15,000 nt of DNA from assembly GCA_002104895.1 (NCBI GenBank), contig MCFG01000444.1, positions 1-15,000 on the forward strand, written 5' to 3'. Below are positions 1-8,944 of this stretch, one piece after another. A program made the translations under genes and the position numbers. Position 1 is the first letter of the stretch, and each line of letters begins with the position of its first letter. Source of the DNA: Anaeromyces robustus (lineage: Eukaryota > Neocallimastigomycota > Neocallimastigomycetes > Neocallimastigales > Neocallimastigaceae). The notes under the pieces are model-generated. The model was not told where the DNA came from. It saw only the letters and a list, made by a program, of their open reading frames with translations, and ran no database searches.

Positions 1-506
1 ATATTTCCTTAATCATTATAAAATATTAATACCAATATAAATAAAAATTATTTGCACTGCCGAATTTACTGGAAATATGAATCAAAATAAATTTTTAATA
101 CCGCTACATTTAAAAAAAAAATTAAATGTAACTGTATTAAAATTTACTAATAGTTTTATGAAAAAACGTAATTAAATAGTAAAATTATATATATATGTAA
201 AGAAGAAAACTATAAATTATATTCAATAATAAAATTAAATATATTATTATAATATATTGATTGTTGTTTTAATTAGTGTTTAATAATTAATCAATTTAAG
301 TATAGATTTAAAATCATATTTTGATAACAATTTAATGTATAACAATTGAATGTTATAATATGAATAATAAAAAAAAACATGTTTTATGTTTAAAATTAAT
401 TTATAAATACAATGAATAAATGTTTATTTCATTGATTTAGTTGTTTTGCATATATTATATATATATTATTTGTAAAATTAAATCGTTTACCACAATACAT
501 ATTTTT
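1..506. other. AT-rich spacer, no gene seen
   Basis: This stretch is almost entirely A and T with short runs and TATA-like dinucleotide tracts. I see no reading frame with coding-like codon use on either strand, no RNA gene and no ordered tandem repeat. It ends at the target-site duplication of the SINE-like element. Confidence 0.6.
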
Positions 507-517
507 TTTAATTAAAA
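507..517. repeat. Left target-site duplication of SINE-like element
   Basis: The 11 bases TTTAATTAAAA lie immediately before the first base of the higher-GC insertion. The same 11 bases recur immediately after its A tail. Exact abutment at both junctions is what target-primed insertion leaves behind. The motif is low-complexity in an AT-rich background, so a chance match is possible but both positions would have to coincide. Confidence 0.6.
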
Positions 518-531
518 GTCGGTCCAGTTTT

Positions 532-586
532 TATCCTGGTTGTTAAGGCGTTGTCTTAGCATACATAAGGTCTCTGGTTCGACCCC
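532..586 (+). promoter_or_regulatory. Internal pol III promoter (box A and box B) of the SINE
   Basis: Box A lies at about 532-543 and agrees well with the D-arm region of eukaryotic tRNAs, including GTTAAGGCG just downstream. Box B at 576-586 matches GGTTCGANNCC at every defined position. The 44-bp start-to-start spacing is in the range seen for tRNA genes and tRNA-derived SINEs. Activity is inferred. Confidence 0.6.
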
Positions 587-804
587 GCAACCCTGATGTT
601 TCCTCAACGTGGGTTTTTCATTAGTACTTGTTCGCTTGCCAGGTGTTAGTATGTTCTTCCTTAATTATACCACATTTCTTAATTTAATAATTTATTGTAC
701 TGCCTGACGCTTATAGTCTTTAATATTGTTTCTTTGAGAAATACCAACCTTTAACCAATCTGTATTGTAGAATAACCAAGTGGATTAGAATCACGTGACT
801 TCTG

Positions 805-822
805 GGCTGGGCTTCACCAGCC
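805..822 (+). other. Hairpin inside the SINE body
   Basis: GGCTGG (805-810) and CCAGCC (817-822) can form a 6-bp GC-rich stem with a 6-nt loop. It sits in the most G+C-rich part of the element. It may be a structural domain of the SINE RNA, but I do not recognise it as a described conserved SINE core. Confidence 0.35.
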
Positions 823-1018
823 TCGTTAGAGGTATGTCGGGCGCCAATAACAATATGTGGCTCGCGGATATAAATTCAGCAATTATTGTACAAGATTGGG
901 AGAGCCGAAGCTGACTTCAGTATGGCAGTCCATGAGGGACACATTACCACCTAATTATTAGGGAGTGGGCTTACTGCTTCACATTAGGGAAGATCAAAGA
1001 AGCATACCCCGGATATAG

Positions 1019-1047
<29 letters not shown>

Positions 1048-1050
<3 letters not shown>

Positions 1051-1058
1051 AATTAAAA
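1048..1058. repeat. Right target-site duplication of SINE-like element
   Basis: TTTAATTAAAA follows directly on the last A of the 29-nt tail and is identical to 507-517. The base before it and the bases after it differ from the left copy, so the match is bounded at the junctions. Confidence 0.6.
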
Positions 1059-1928
1059 AAACTTATATAATGTCAATAATTTAATATAATATTTATCAAA
1101 ACAATTATAAATTAATTTTGAAACATATTGAATAGAATAATCTGCATCTCATAATTAAACTTTTCATATTTAAAATATATTTTTTAACTTTATATTTTGT
1201 CTAATAAAAAAGTTTTAAAGTTAATAAATCTAAATTAATGAACAATAAAATTTTGATAATGAAATTACATAAATATAAAAAAAAATTGATCGATTGTTCA
1301 TTTTAATTTTTTTTTTCCTTATATGTATGGATATATAAAAAATACATAAATTATTTCTTCTGTAAAAGATATAATCATTATTGTAAAAGATATAGAATAA
1401 TTTATAACACTTGTATATATAAAGAAAAAGAAATAAATAAAATTAATAAATTTGTATCATCACATGAATTATTATAATAAAAAACTTTTATACTTTAAAT
1501 ACTAAATAATATAATATTTATTAAAAAAATATCTCTTAACACAAGAAAGATTTCGTATTAAATTATTTCAATATTTTTATAATCAATCTTATAATCTTAA
1601 CAATACTCAGTTAATTTTTTATTTTTTTTTTTTTTTTGTTTCAATTTAAGAGATTTTAATAATATTACTTGAAGAATAATTATAACCATAAGAAAATTCA
1701 TAAATAACATTATATTAAGATTTTGTTGTTACTACACATATATTAAACATATATATATTATTAAATATATTTATTTTTATTATTAATAAAAAAAAAATAA
1801 AATTTTAAAATTTTTTATTATCCCCATAAAATAATTTTTAAAATAATTAATATATATTTATAATATTATATATTGAAGAAATAAAAAAAAATATATTATT
1901 ATTATTAAAGTTTTTATATTTTTACTAC
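1059..1928. other. AT-rich spacer, no gene seen
   Basis: There are only short A and T runs (for example a T-rich run at about 1617-1637) and AT dinucleotides. No coding-like frame, RNA gene or repeated unit is evident on either strand. Confidence 0.6.
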
Positions 1929-2055
1929 ATTAACATAATTTTATTTATAATAATTATGTTAATTTATTTAATTAAAAATTCCATTTACTACATTAATGTA
2001 ATTTTATTTTATAATAATTATAATTGACATTAATGTAATTTTATTTATAATTAAT
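1929..2055. repeat. Hairpin plus short diverged direct repeats
   Basis: ATTAACATAATT (1929-1940) and AATTATGTTAAT (1952-1963) are perfect 12-bp inverted arms around an 11-nt loop. Downstream, related phrases built on ACATTAATGTAATTTTATTT occur twice more to about 2050, and ACATTAATGT is itself a palindrome. This looks like a small decayed tandem array. A random-sequence origin in such AT-rich DNA is possible. Confidence 0.4.
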
Positions 2056-2090
2056 TTTATATACATACGTAATAAATATAGAGATGGAGA

Positions 2091-2178
2091 TAGCCCAATT
2101 TTCTTTGATCCACTCTAATTAATTTTCTATGGTTCACAAAAAAGAAGTGTCATGACTCTTTCATCATTAATTGGGCTA
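2091..2178. other. Inverted-repeat island with raised G+C (possible structured RNA or small element)
   Basis: TAGCCCAATT (2091-2100) and AATTGGGCTA (2169-2178) form perfect 10-bp inverted arms that include GC pairs, which is unusual for this DNA. The 68-nt interior is less AT-rich than its surroundings and holds the palindrome GTCATGAC. On the plus strand an ATG at 2084 opens only a 12-codon frame. On the minus strand ATGATGA, a box C-like motif, follows the stem, but no CTGA box D is seen. I do not recognise the family. Confidence 0.35.
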
Positions 2179-2590
2179 CTATATTTTATTTACATTATTA
2201 TTTATATATAAACTTTAATATTATTAAAAGGTATAATAAATTATAATAGTTTGTTATAGATTAATTGAAACATGAATAAAAGAATTTTTATTATTTTTTT
2301 TTTAAATTGTCCTTTATTTTTATAATTTTAAGACATTTGAAAAAGTTTAACATTAATGATAAAAAAGTTTTTATTATTTAATAAATATTAAATATTTAAA
2401 AAAAGTGCAAAAATAAAATAGATACTTAAACTGAGTGATACAATTATCAAAAATGTTATGAATAATAATATGTCATGAAGATGGTAATATTCTTTATTAA
2501 TAATATTAATAATATATATGTTAATATATTATCGTTGTCATTGTCGTTGTTTTTTTTTTTGTTGTTATTATAATTATTAATTATTACTTA
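2179..2590. other. AT-rich spacer, no gene seen
   Basis: A/T-rich DNA with short homopolymers, turning into TTG/TTA-rich sequence at the right. No coding-like frame or RNA gene is seen. Confidence 0.6.
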
Positions 2591-2628
2591 TTGTTATTGT
2601 TGTTGTTATTGTTATTTTTTTATCATTA

Positions 2629-2680
<52 letters not shown>

Positions 2681-2812
2681 TATTATTATTATTATTATTA
2701 TTATTTATTATTTATTATTATTATTATTATTATTTATTATTATTATTATTATTATTTATTATTTATTATTATTATTATTATTATTATTTATTATTTATTA
2801 TTATTATTATTA

Positions 2813-2845
<33 letters not shown>

Positions 2846-2994
2846 TATTATTTATTATTATTATTATTATTATTTATTATTTATTATTATTATTATTATT
2901 ATATTATTATTATTATTATTATTATTTATTATTATTATTATTATTATTATTTATTATTTATTATTATTATTATTATTATATTATTATTATTATT
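2629..2994. repeat. (ATT)n microsatellite with ATTT interruptions
   Basis: About 365 bp of ATT trinucleotides is interrupted at fairly regular spacing by an extra T (TATTATTTATT). The interruptions make longer quasi-periodic blocks of roughly 50-60 bp, which suggests block duplication of an already interrupted array rather than simple slippage. Frames through it would encode only Ile/Tyr/Leu homopolymers. Confidence 0.9.
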
Positions 2995-3203
2995 GTTAGA
3001 ATAATTAATTAATAAAGTTATAATAATTATTGACTAGCTTGTACGATTATAATATTTATTTAAGTATTAATTAATTATTCATTTATTTATTTTATTATAA
3101 GTTAAAGTCAATATGTTAAACATTTGTTTATTACATTAAATTTATATACATGAACAATTACATTTAAATAAACGTATTGTACATTAAATTATTTAATACT
3201 TAA

Positions 3204-3261
3204 TATTATTATTATTTATTATTATTTATTATTATTTATTATTATTTATTATTATTTATTA

Positions 3262-3329
<68 letters not shown>

Positions 3330-3388
3330 ATATTATTATTATTATTATTATTTATTATTTATTATTTATTATTATTATTTATTATTTA

Positions 3389-3459
<71 letters not shown>
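3204..3459. repeat. Second (ATT)n array with ATTATTT blocks
   Basis: Regular TATTATTATTT units come first, followed by pure ATT tracts and further interrupted units. It is related in structure to the array at 2629-2994 and separated from it by about 200 bp of non-repetitive AT-rich DNA. Confidence 0.9.
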
Positions 3460-3780
3460 GGTCAAAATCGATTTTATTTTATTATTCATTATTAATATAA
3501 GAATGATAAAATAGAATCTGTTTCTTATACAATTTTTATTCAAATAAAAAAGACACACAAAAAATCTAATTAACTTAAAAAAAGCATAAACAAAATTAAA
3601 AAAAAAATAAAATAAAAGAAGCATAACAAAATTAAAAAAAAATAAAATAAAATAAAAATAAAGATTTGATTTTTTTTTTTTTTTTTTAATAATAAGCCTA
3701 TCACTGAAAGCTATATTAATTTTGAAAATAATATAATTTAATTCAAGAGTTTTACAGGAATATAATAATTTAATAATTAA
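3460..3780. other. AT-rich spacer with A-rich and T-rich tracts
   Basis: Contains an A-rich stretch with AAAATAAAAT-type runs (about 3590-3660) and a run of about 17 T (3671-3687). No coding-like frame is present; a minus-strand frame here is only the translation of A/T runs and the neighbouring (ATT)n. Confidence 0.6.
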
Positions 3781-3851
3781 TAAATTATTTGAAAGAATAT
3801 TATAATTATATAATTAATGAATTTTTTGAAAGAATATCAGATCCTGTTACG

Positions 3852-4265
3852 ATGCAAGAGTAAGTGATTTGTAATGCGGAAGATTTTCAGAAATTAACAC
3901 CAGATAAAGCCAAGAAATTGAAGTCTGTTACTTTCCGTAATATGGAGATAAATGGAGAATTTGTTGATAAATTTTGGGAGCTATTTGGAGATAGGATTGA
4001 TTATTTAAAGTTTGATCGATGTTCGTTGGCTCAGGGAGAAACGTTTCACGATTTACTTTACGGAGAGTATGTGGTTAAGTATCTTGAAATTAATAACAGT
4101 ACACTAACAGATGATGATGCTATAGAGACTTTCCGTAACCTGTATCCTTGGTTATTGAAGTCTGTCACCTTTTCAGGAATGAAGCTAAATGCTGAGAAGA
4201 TAAATTCTGTTATCAGGAATTCGTGCGCGCTACTTCCTGATGGTATATTAAACTTTGGAATTTAA
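3852..4265 (+). pseudogene. Leucine-rich-repeat-like protein fragment, in-frame stop near 5' end
   Basis: An open frame of 133 codons (3864-4265) with balanced, protein-like composition and clearly higher G+C than the flanks. No ATG sits at its 5' end. In the same frame, ATG CAA GAG at 3852 is followed by TAA (3861-3863), and coding-like residues appear on both sides of that stop. Spaced hydrophobic patterns recur, such as LKSVTFRNMEINGEF near the start and LKSVTFSGMKLNAEKI near the end, with LKFDRCSL and LEINNSTL between. This periodicity resembles irregular leucine-rich repeats, but I cannot name the family. Codon use (AAG, GAG, CTA, TCG, GCG) is less A/T-biased than in ADE4. It may be the 3' end of a decayed gene, or a live gene starting at the internal ATG at 3942 (107 residues). 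No upstream exon is recognisable. Confidence 0.5.
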
Positions 4266-4451
4266 GCTTTTAATTAGGTTGGACCTATTGTTATTTTTCT
4301 ATAATAATTATAAAATTAATGAATTAAAAATTCTAATAACTTCCCTCGAAAAAAAAAAAAAAAAATACAAATTTTTAATATTTATTCAAATACATCTTCC
4401 ATCATAAAGAAAAATATTAATAAAGAATACAGCGATCGAACAGCTTGCGAG

Positions 4452-4583
4452 CTATTGTGTCGGATTGGCGGGAACAGCAAGTTCATCAAGGATTTTTCCC
4501 ACATCCTCATTCATTTTCTTCCAATTCTGTATGTTACCCTTAGTCCTTCCGATATACATATTCTCAGCAATCGAAATTTTCAT
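4452..4583 (-). CDS. Small hypothetical protein or terminal exon remnant, 43 residues
   Basis: On the minus strand, an ATG at 4583-4581 opens 43 codons ending in TAG at 4454-4452. Its codons include CTT, AAG, GAG, CCC, GCC, AGG and GGA, and its composition is mixed (for example IGRTKGNIQNWKKMNEDVGK). The following stretch ILDEL is helix-like. This is unlike the low-complexity translations of the surrounding DNA. The frame is closed by a stop not far upstream of the ATG, and no convincing splice acceptor precedes it. It is convergent with the frame at 3852-4265, and the two share raised G+C. I recognise no family. It may be a small gene, or the surviving exon of a decayed one. Confidence 0.4.
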   Translation of the reverse strand: MKISIAENMYIGRTKGNIQNWKKMNEDVGKILDELAVPANPTQ

Positions 4584-4779
4584 ATTAAGGACATTAAAAA
4601 TAACAATTTAATTCTTATAATATTACTAATAATAATTGAACATAACATTTTAATACAATTTTATTCTATTTATTAATAAATTTGTCATTATTATTATTAT
4701 TAAAGGAATAAATTCCGTAGAATTTATTGTTTTATTATAATTATTATTATTTATTATTACTATAAATATGAAAGAACCA

Positions 4780-4813
<34 letters not shown>

Positions 4814-4998
4814 AACATTATTGTTATTGATATTATTATTGATATTATTTGGTTTTATTATTAATTTATTAATATTATCACATAAGAATACAAGTATAAT
4901 AATAAAAATAAGTTTCTTAACCAAAAGATAAAAATGAAGAATAAAAAATTATTTAAAAGAAAAAAATAATAATAATTTAAAATACTCTGTTATAAAAA
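4584..4998. other. AT-rich spacer with short (ATT)n tract
   Basis: Holds an ATT tract at about 4775-4811 with neighbouring TATTGATATT variants. Otherwise it is plain A/T-rich DNA. No gene is seen. Confidence 0.55.
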
Positions 4999-5166
4999 TT
5001 TTTTATTAATTATTTTAAAATCTTTCCAAATAAATTTAAAACTTTTATTAATTATTTTAAAATCTTTTCAAATAAATTTAAAACTTTTATTAATTATTTT
5101 AAAATCTTTTCAAATAAATTTAAAACTTTTATTAATTATTTTAAAATCTTTTCAAATAAATTTAAA
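4999..5166. repeat. 42-bp tandem repeat, four copies
   Basis: Four head-to-tail copies start at 4999, 5041, 5083 and 5125. The unit starts ACTTTTATTAATTATTTTAA and continues with AATCTTTTCAAATAAATTTAAA. The last three copies are identical. The first differs at its first two bases and has TTTCC instead of TTTTC, so the array expanded recently from its right part. Confidence 0.95.
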
Positions 5167-6240
5167 ATGTTCAAATGATTATTAAACTTATTTATATAAT
5201 GCGATACTTTAATTAATTTTATTATTATTGTTGTTGTTGTTGTTGTTAAATATTTATTTTAATTATAATTTTATTTTATAAAAAGGACTTATAAAATATA
5301 TGGAATAAAATAAAATTAAAATAAAATAATACTTTCTCCAATCTATATAATACCTTTTTTTTTTTTAATATTAATATTAATAATCATTATATAATAAATA
5401 ATATATATGTATTATAAATATAAAAAATAAATTTATAAATATATGGTATAATTAATCAATATATGTATTTCATATGATGATTTAATAAATAATTCATGTG
5501 ATCAAATATGAAGTTCTAACCCTATTATTAACTAATTTTAATAGATAATCTAACCTTGTTGATATATTAATAAATAATATATTAATTCAATAAACTGAAC
5601 ATTAACGGTTAATTAAAGATACCTTTAAAATATATATTATAAAAACCAATGCTTTATTATTTTATTATATATATACAATAAATGTTGAAGTATACAAAAT
5701 ACATATATATTATATATAAATACGTAAAAATTTTTAATTTTTAACAATAAAAATAATTTAAACTATAAATTTGTTAAATATTCATTCAGACAATTATCAA
5801 TTTAATATAAAAAGTTCAAATCCTTTATTTTATACTATTTTACACTATTAACATCGATATTACGTATAATGGAAAATTCCCATTGGTGTAACAGTGGTAT
5901 AGAATTATTTTTATTATTCCATATGTTCTAAATTTTAAATGAACATTAATAATTTCTTAATATTTACAATATAAATATTCTTTTTTTTTTTTTTATGAAT
6001 TTATTAATATAAAATCACACAATATAAAATTTAGCATTATTTAACAATTTTTATTCTATAAAAAAAAAAATTTTTTATATATTTATATTTTAGTTATATA
6101 TTATAATTGTTGTTAATAACAAATATAATTAAAATTTGTTTGACATGGAATAATTATAATCATTATACATTCTTTCTACATATCTATAATCTTTCATTAT
6201 ACTTTTTATTTTATTTAAATAAAAGTAAAGTGAAAGATTG
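5167..6240. other. AT-rich spacer, no gene seen
   Basis: About 1.07 kb of A/T-rich DNA. It contains a short (GTT)6 tract (5229-5247), homopolymer runs near 5353 and 5980, and TATA-like dinucleotide stretches. A tRNA-like half at 5878-5912 is listed separately. There is no coding-like frame on either strand. Confidence 0.55.
5878..5912 (+). other. tRNA-Gly-like 5' half, degenerate
   Basis: CCATTGGTGTAACAGTGGTA followed by TAGAATT resembles the acceptor and D-arm region (box A) of eukaryotic tRNA-Gly. No anticodon arm with a plausible stem and no GGTTCGA box B follows, so it is not a working tRNA gene. It could be a truncated tRNA relic, a truncated SINE head, or chance. Confidence 0.25.
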
Positions 6241-6241
6241 T

Positions 6242-6270
6242 GAATAAATAAATAAATAAATAAATAAATA
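6242..6270. repeat. (AAAT)7 microsatellite
   Basis: About seven uninterrupted AATA units, the same motif as the much longer array near the right end of the window. Confidence 0.9.
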
Positions 6271-6358
6271 TTACTTAAAAAATTCATATTTTTACAATAT
6301 TATGTAAAGTATAATGTTTATATTAACAGAATATGAATTATGTTTCAAAATAAAAAAT

Positions 6359-6737
6359 GATAATAATAATAATAATAATAATAACAATAACGATTATAGA
6401 TTTTTCCATATTTATAATAATAATAGTAATAATAACCATATTAATACTACTACTACTACTACTACTAATAATAATAATAATAGTAATACTATTAATAATA
6501 ATAATAATAATAATAACAATAACGATTATAATAATAGATTTTTCCATATTTATAATAATAATAGTAATAATAACCATATTAATACTACTACTACTACTAC
6601 TAATAATAATAATAGTAATACTATTAATAATAGTAATAATAATAAAATGTTTTTTCCATATTTATAATAATAATAGTAATAATAACCATATTAATACTAC
6701 TACTACTACTACTACTAATAATAATAATAGTAATACT

Positions 6738-6789
<52 letters not shown>

Positions 6790-6940
6790 TGTTATTTTCC
6801 ATATTTATAATAATAATAATAATAACTGTATTAATAATAATTACTACTAATAATAATAGTAATACTATTAATAATAATAATAATAATAAAATGTTTTTTC
6901 CATATTTATAATAATTACTACTAATAATAATAGTAATACT

Positions 6941-6973
<33 letters not shown>

Positions 6974-7087
6974 TGTATTAATAATAATTACTACTAATAA
7001 TAATAGTAATACTATTAATAATAATAATAATAATAAAATGTTTTTTCCATATTTATAATAATTACTACTAATAATAATTGTAATACT

Positions 7088-7124
<37 letters not shown>

Positions 7125-7139
7125 TTAATAATAATTATA
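6359..7139. repeat. Higher-order AAT minisatellite, six anchored units
   Basis: About 780 bp of AAT/ACT trinucleotide sequence organised into larger units. Each is marked by the anchor TTTTCCATATTTATAATAA, seen near 6401, 6539, 6651, 6794, 6895 and 7042 (spacings of about 101 to 147 bp). Left-hand units carry AATAGTAATAATAACCATA, an (ACT)n block and AGTAATACTATT. Right-hand units replace the ACT block with AATTACTACTAAT and CTGTATT, and the anchor is preceded by AAAATG. Every frame is low complexity (poly-Asn/Thr or poly-Ile). Unit turnover, not coding, best explains the pattern. Confidence 0.9.
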
Positions 7140-7144
7140 AAATA

Positions 7145-7962
7145 AATTTATTTTAATTATTATTAATAATCATTATTACTATTTATTATTATTTTTATCT
7201 TACATTCTTACATTTAAAGTCAACATATATTATAACCTATTATTCCTATTCGTATTTCTCTTGATACTTTAGTTCATAACCTTTATTTTATAATTATATA
7301 TATATATATTTTATTTTATTTTAATTTTTTTATAATATATTTTTATTTTACTACATTAGATTTTCTAATATTATTCGTCCATTTTATATAAAATGTAGAT
7401 CTTAATATATTATAATATATATTATAATTAATTTAATTTTATATAATTTATTTACATTACTTATAATGTATGTTTTTCATCAATATTTATTTGATAATCT
7501 TTTTTTTTTTTTTTTTTTTTTTTTTACAATTTTAAAATAATAATTATGATGTTTAAAACTATTGAATATATAAAAAGTTTTTTTACATAATTTCAATATA
7601 TTATGAATAAATTATAATATATTGTAAAATATTGTTTATACCATAAACTTTAAAACTTTTATCCAATCATTTTTTATAAAAAAGTTATATAGATAGTTTC
7701 AAATATGTTTTTTTTTTTTTAATGTTATGTGATATATTTAATTATAATAAATGTACATATTAACAATTAATTATAATAAATGTACGAATATAAAATTAAT
7801 TCAAAAAGGATAAATAAAATAATATAATATAAAATATTTAATGTAATATAATATATATAAAGTAATTGGTATTTATTAGTATTAATTTTATATTAATTAT
7901 ATATTATTAAAATTTATAATAAAAAAATTTATAATTAATATTAATTAGTTTATATACTACTT
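7145..7962. other. AT-rich spacer with poly(T) tract and a short direct repeat
   Basis: No gene is seen. It contains 26 consecutive T at 7500-7525. TAATTATAATAAATGTAC occurs twice, at 7739-7756 and 7768-7785, which is a partial tandem duplication with a 29-bp period. Confidence 0.6.
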
Positions 7963-8014
7963 TTATTATATATAACTTATTTTAATATTTATTAAAATAA
8001 GTAATATATAATAA
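7963..8014. repeat. Near-perfect 52-nt palindrome
   Basis: Arms of 25 bp (7963-7987 and 7990-8014) with one mismatch around a 2-nt TT loop. The core is CTTATTTTAATA paired with TATTAAAATAAG. It would fold into a long hairpin or cruciform. In AT-only DNA some palindromes are expected, but this length is notable. Confidence 0.6.
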
Positions 8015-8944
8015 TAATTTATAATTAAATAATTAGAATAATAATTATAATTTTTTTTATTTTTATAATAAAATCATTATATTAATTGAATAAAAAAAAA
8101 TTTTTTTTTTGTCATAATTCATTATAAAATATAACCCTGTATAATAAATATGATTTATTATTAGTATTATTTTATTTTATTTTATTATATTATTAATTAT
8201 TGGAATAATAATAATATTTTATTTTTATAATTGAATAATTAATATGATTTTACATAATTAAATAATTAATATTAATTTATGTTTAAATATTATGAATTTA
8301 TTTTTTTAAATTTTTTTTCTCTTACACCTAACAAAAAAAAAAAAGAAAAAAAGAAAAATTACTTTTTCTTGACTTTTTTTTTAATTAATTAAAAAAAAAA
8401 AGTTTTATATATAAATTATTTAAGAGAGAATAATAAAAAGTAAATTTATATATTTTTTTACCTTTTTATTAGCTCTTTTATATTCATAAATAAAAATTTA
8501 ACTCTTTTAAAAAAAAAGAATTTTATATTAATTTATTATTATCATAATTACCAAATTCTTTTATAAAAAAGTAAAGTATATTTAAATACTAATCTTATTT
8601 ATAAATTTTATTATATGCTTTTAAAATAATAATATAAAAATAATAATATATATTCATAAAAAATATTTAAAGAAATATAAGAAGATTCAACTTTATATAT
8701 ATTAAGAATAATTAGAAATTTTATATTAAAAACTATTTTATATTATAAAAAGAATATTCATAAAAGTAGTATTAAAATAATAAGAAATAAAATATTATAG
8801 AAATATAAAAGTAGAAATTTAAGAAATTGTTTAGAGTTATACAAATTTTTTATTAATTAACAATTTTTTTAATATATTTTATTAATTTATTCTTATGTAT
8901 TGTATATAATTAATTATTCATGTATATCAATATATTACTTATTC
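8015..8944. other. AT-rich upstream spacer of ADE4, no gene seen
   Basis: A/T-rich DNA with short homopolymer runs (for example near 8096-8110 and 8330-8400). I see no coding-like frame, RNA gene or ordered repeat. Confidence 0.6.

Larger units (their letters stand above)
518..1047 (+). mobile_element. tRNA-derived SINE-like retrotransposon (candidate)
   Basis: This 530-bp element has much higher G+C than its surroundings. Its first 80 bases resemble a tRNA: a box A-like TATCCTGGTTGTTAAGGCG from 532, a degenerate anticodon arm, and a perfect box B GGTTCGACCCC at 576-586, with T-arm pairing possible around it. A body of about 430 bp follows, with no long reading frame, and the element ends in 29 consecutive A residues (1019-1047). 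Matching 11-bp repeats flank it. Known SINEs are transcribed by RNA polymerase III from such internal boxes and are mobilised by the reverse transcriptase of a partner LINE. The degenerate acceptor and anticodon arms argue against a functional tRNA. An alternative is a retrocopy of another pol III RNA. I do not recognise the family. Confidence 0.65.

Noticed and set aside
520-600. Functional tRNA gene
   Set aside because: Box A and box B are good, but the acceptor stem does not pair and the anticodon stem has a mismatch and an ambiguous loop. The A tail and flanking duplication point to a SINE instead.
2091-2178. Box C/D snoRNA on the minus strand
   Set aside because: A terminal stem and ATGATGA are present, but no CTGA box D occurs before the 3' stem arm.
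2591-3004. Long open frame made of Ile, Tyr and Leu runs
   Set aside because: It is only the translation of the interrupted (ATT)n array; there is no protein-like composition.
3382-3624. Minus-strand frame of 80 codons with poly-Ile
   Set aside because: It is built from the neighbouring (ATT)n array and A-rich DNA, and has no coding signal of its own.
3860-3890. A 31-nt GTAAGT...TTTTCAG intron removing the stop at 3861
   Set aside because: Both splice sites look good, but joining them to the ATG at 3852 or at 3817 runs into a stop within a few codons and does not restore the LRR-like frame. The length is also far below the ADE4 introns.
4455-4676. Plus-strand frame of 73 codons
   Set aside because: It lies antisense to the better minus-strand frame at 4452-4583, and its right half is plain AT-rich sequence.
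4999-5166. CRISPR-like array
   Set aside because: The 42-bp units are directly abutting with no unique spacers, and the DNA is eukaryotic.
6314-6911. Asn/Thr-rich or Ile-rich frames on both strands
   Set aside because: They are translations of the AAT/ACT minisatellite in different frames. Asn-rich proteins exist in AT-rich genomes, but here all frames stay open equally because of the repeat.
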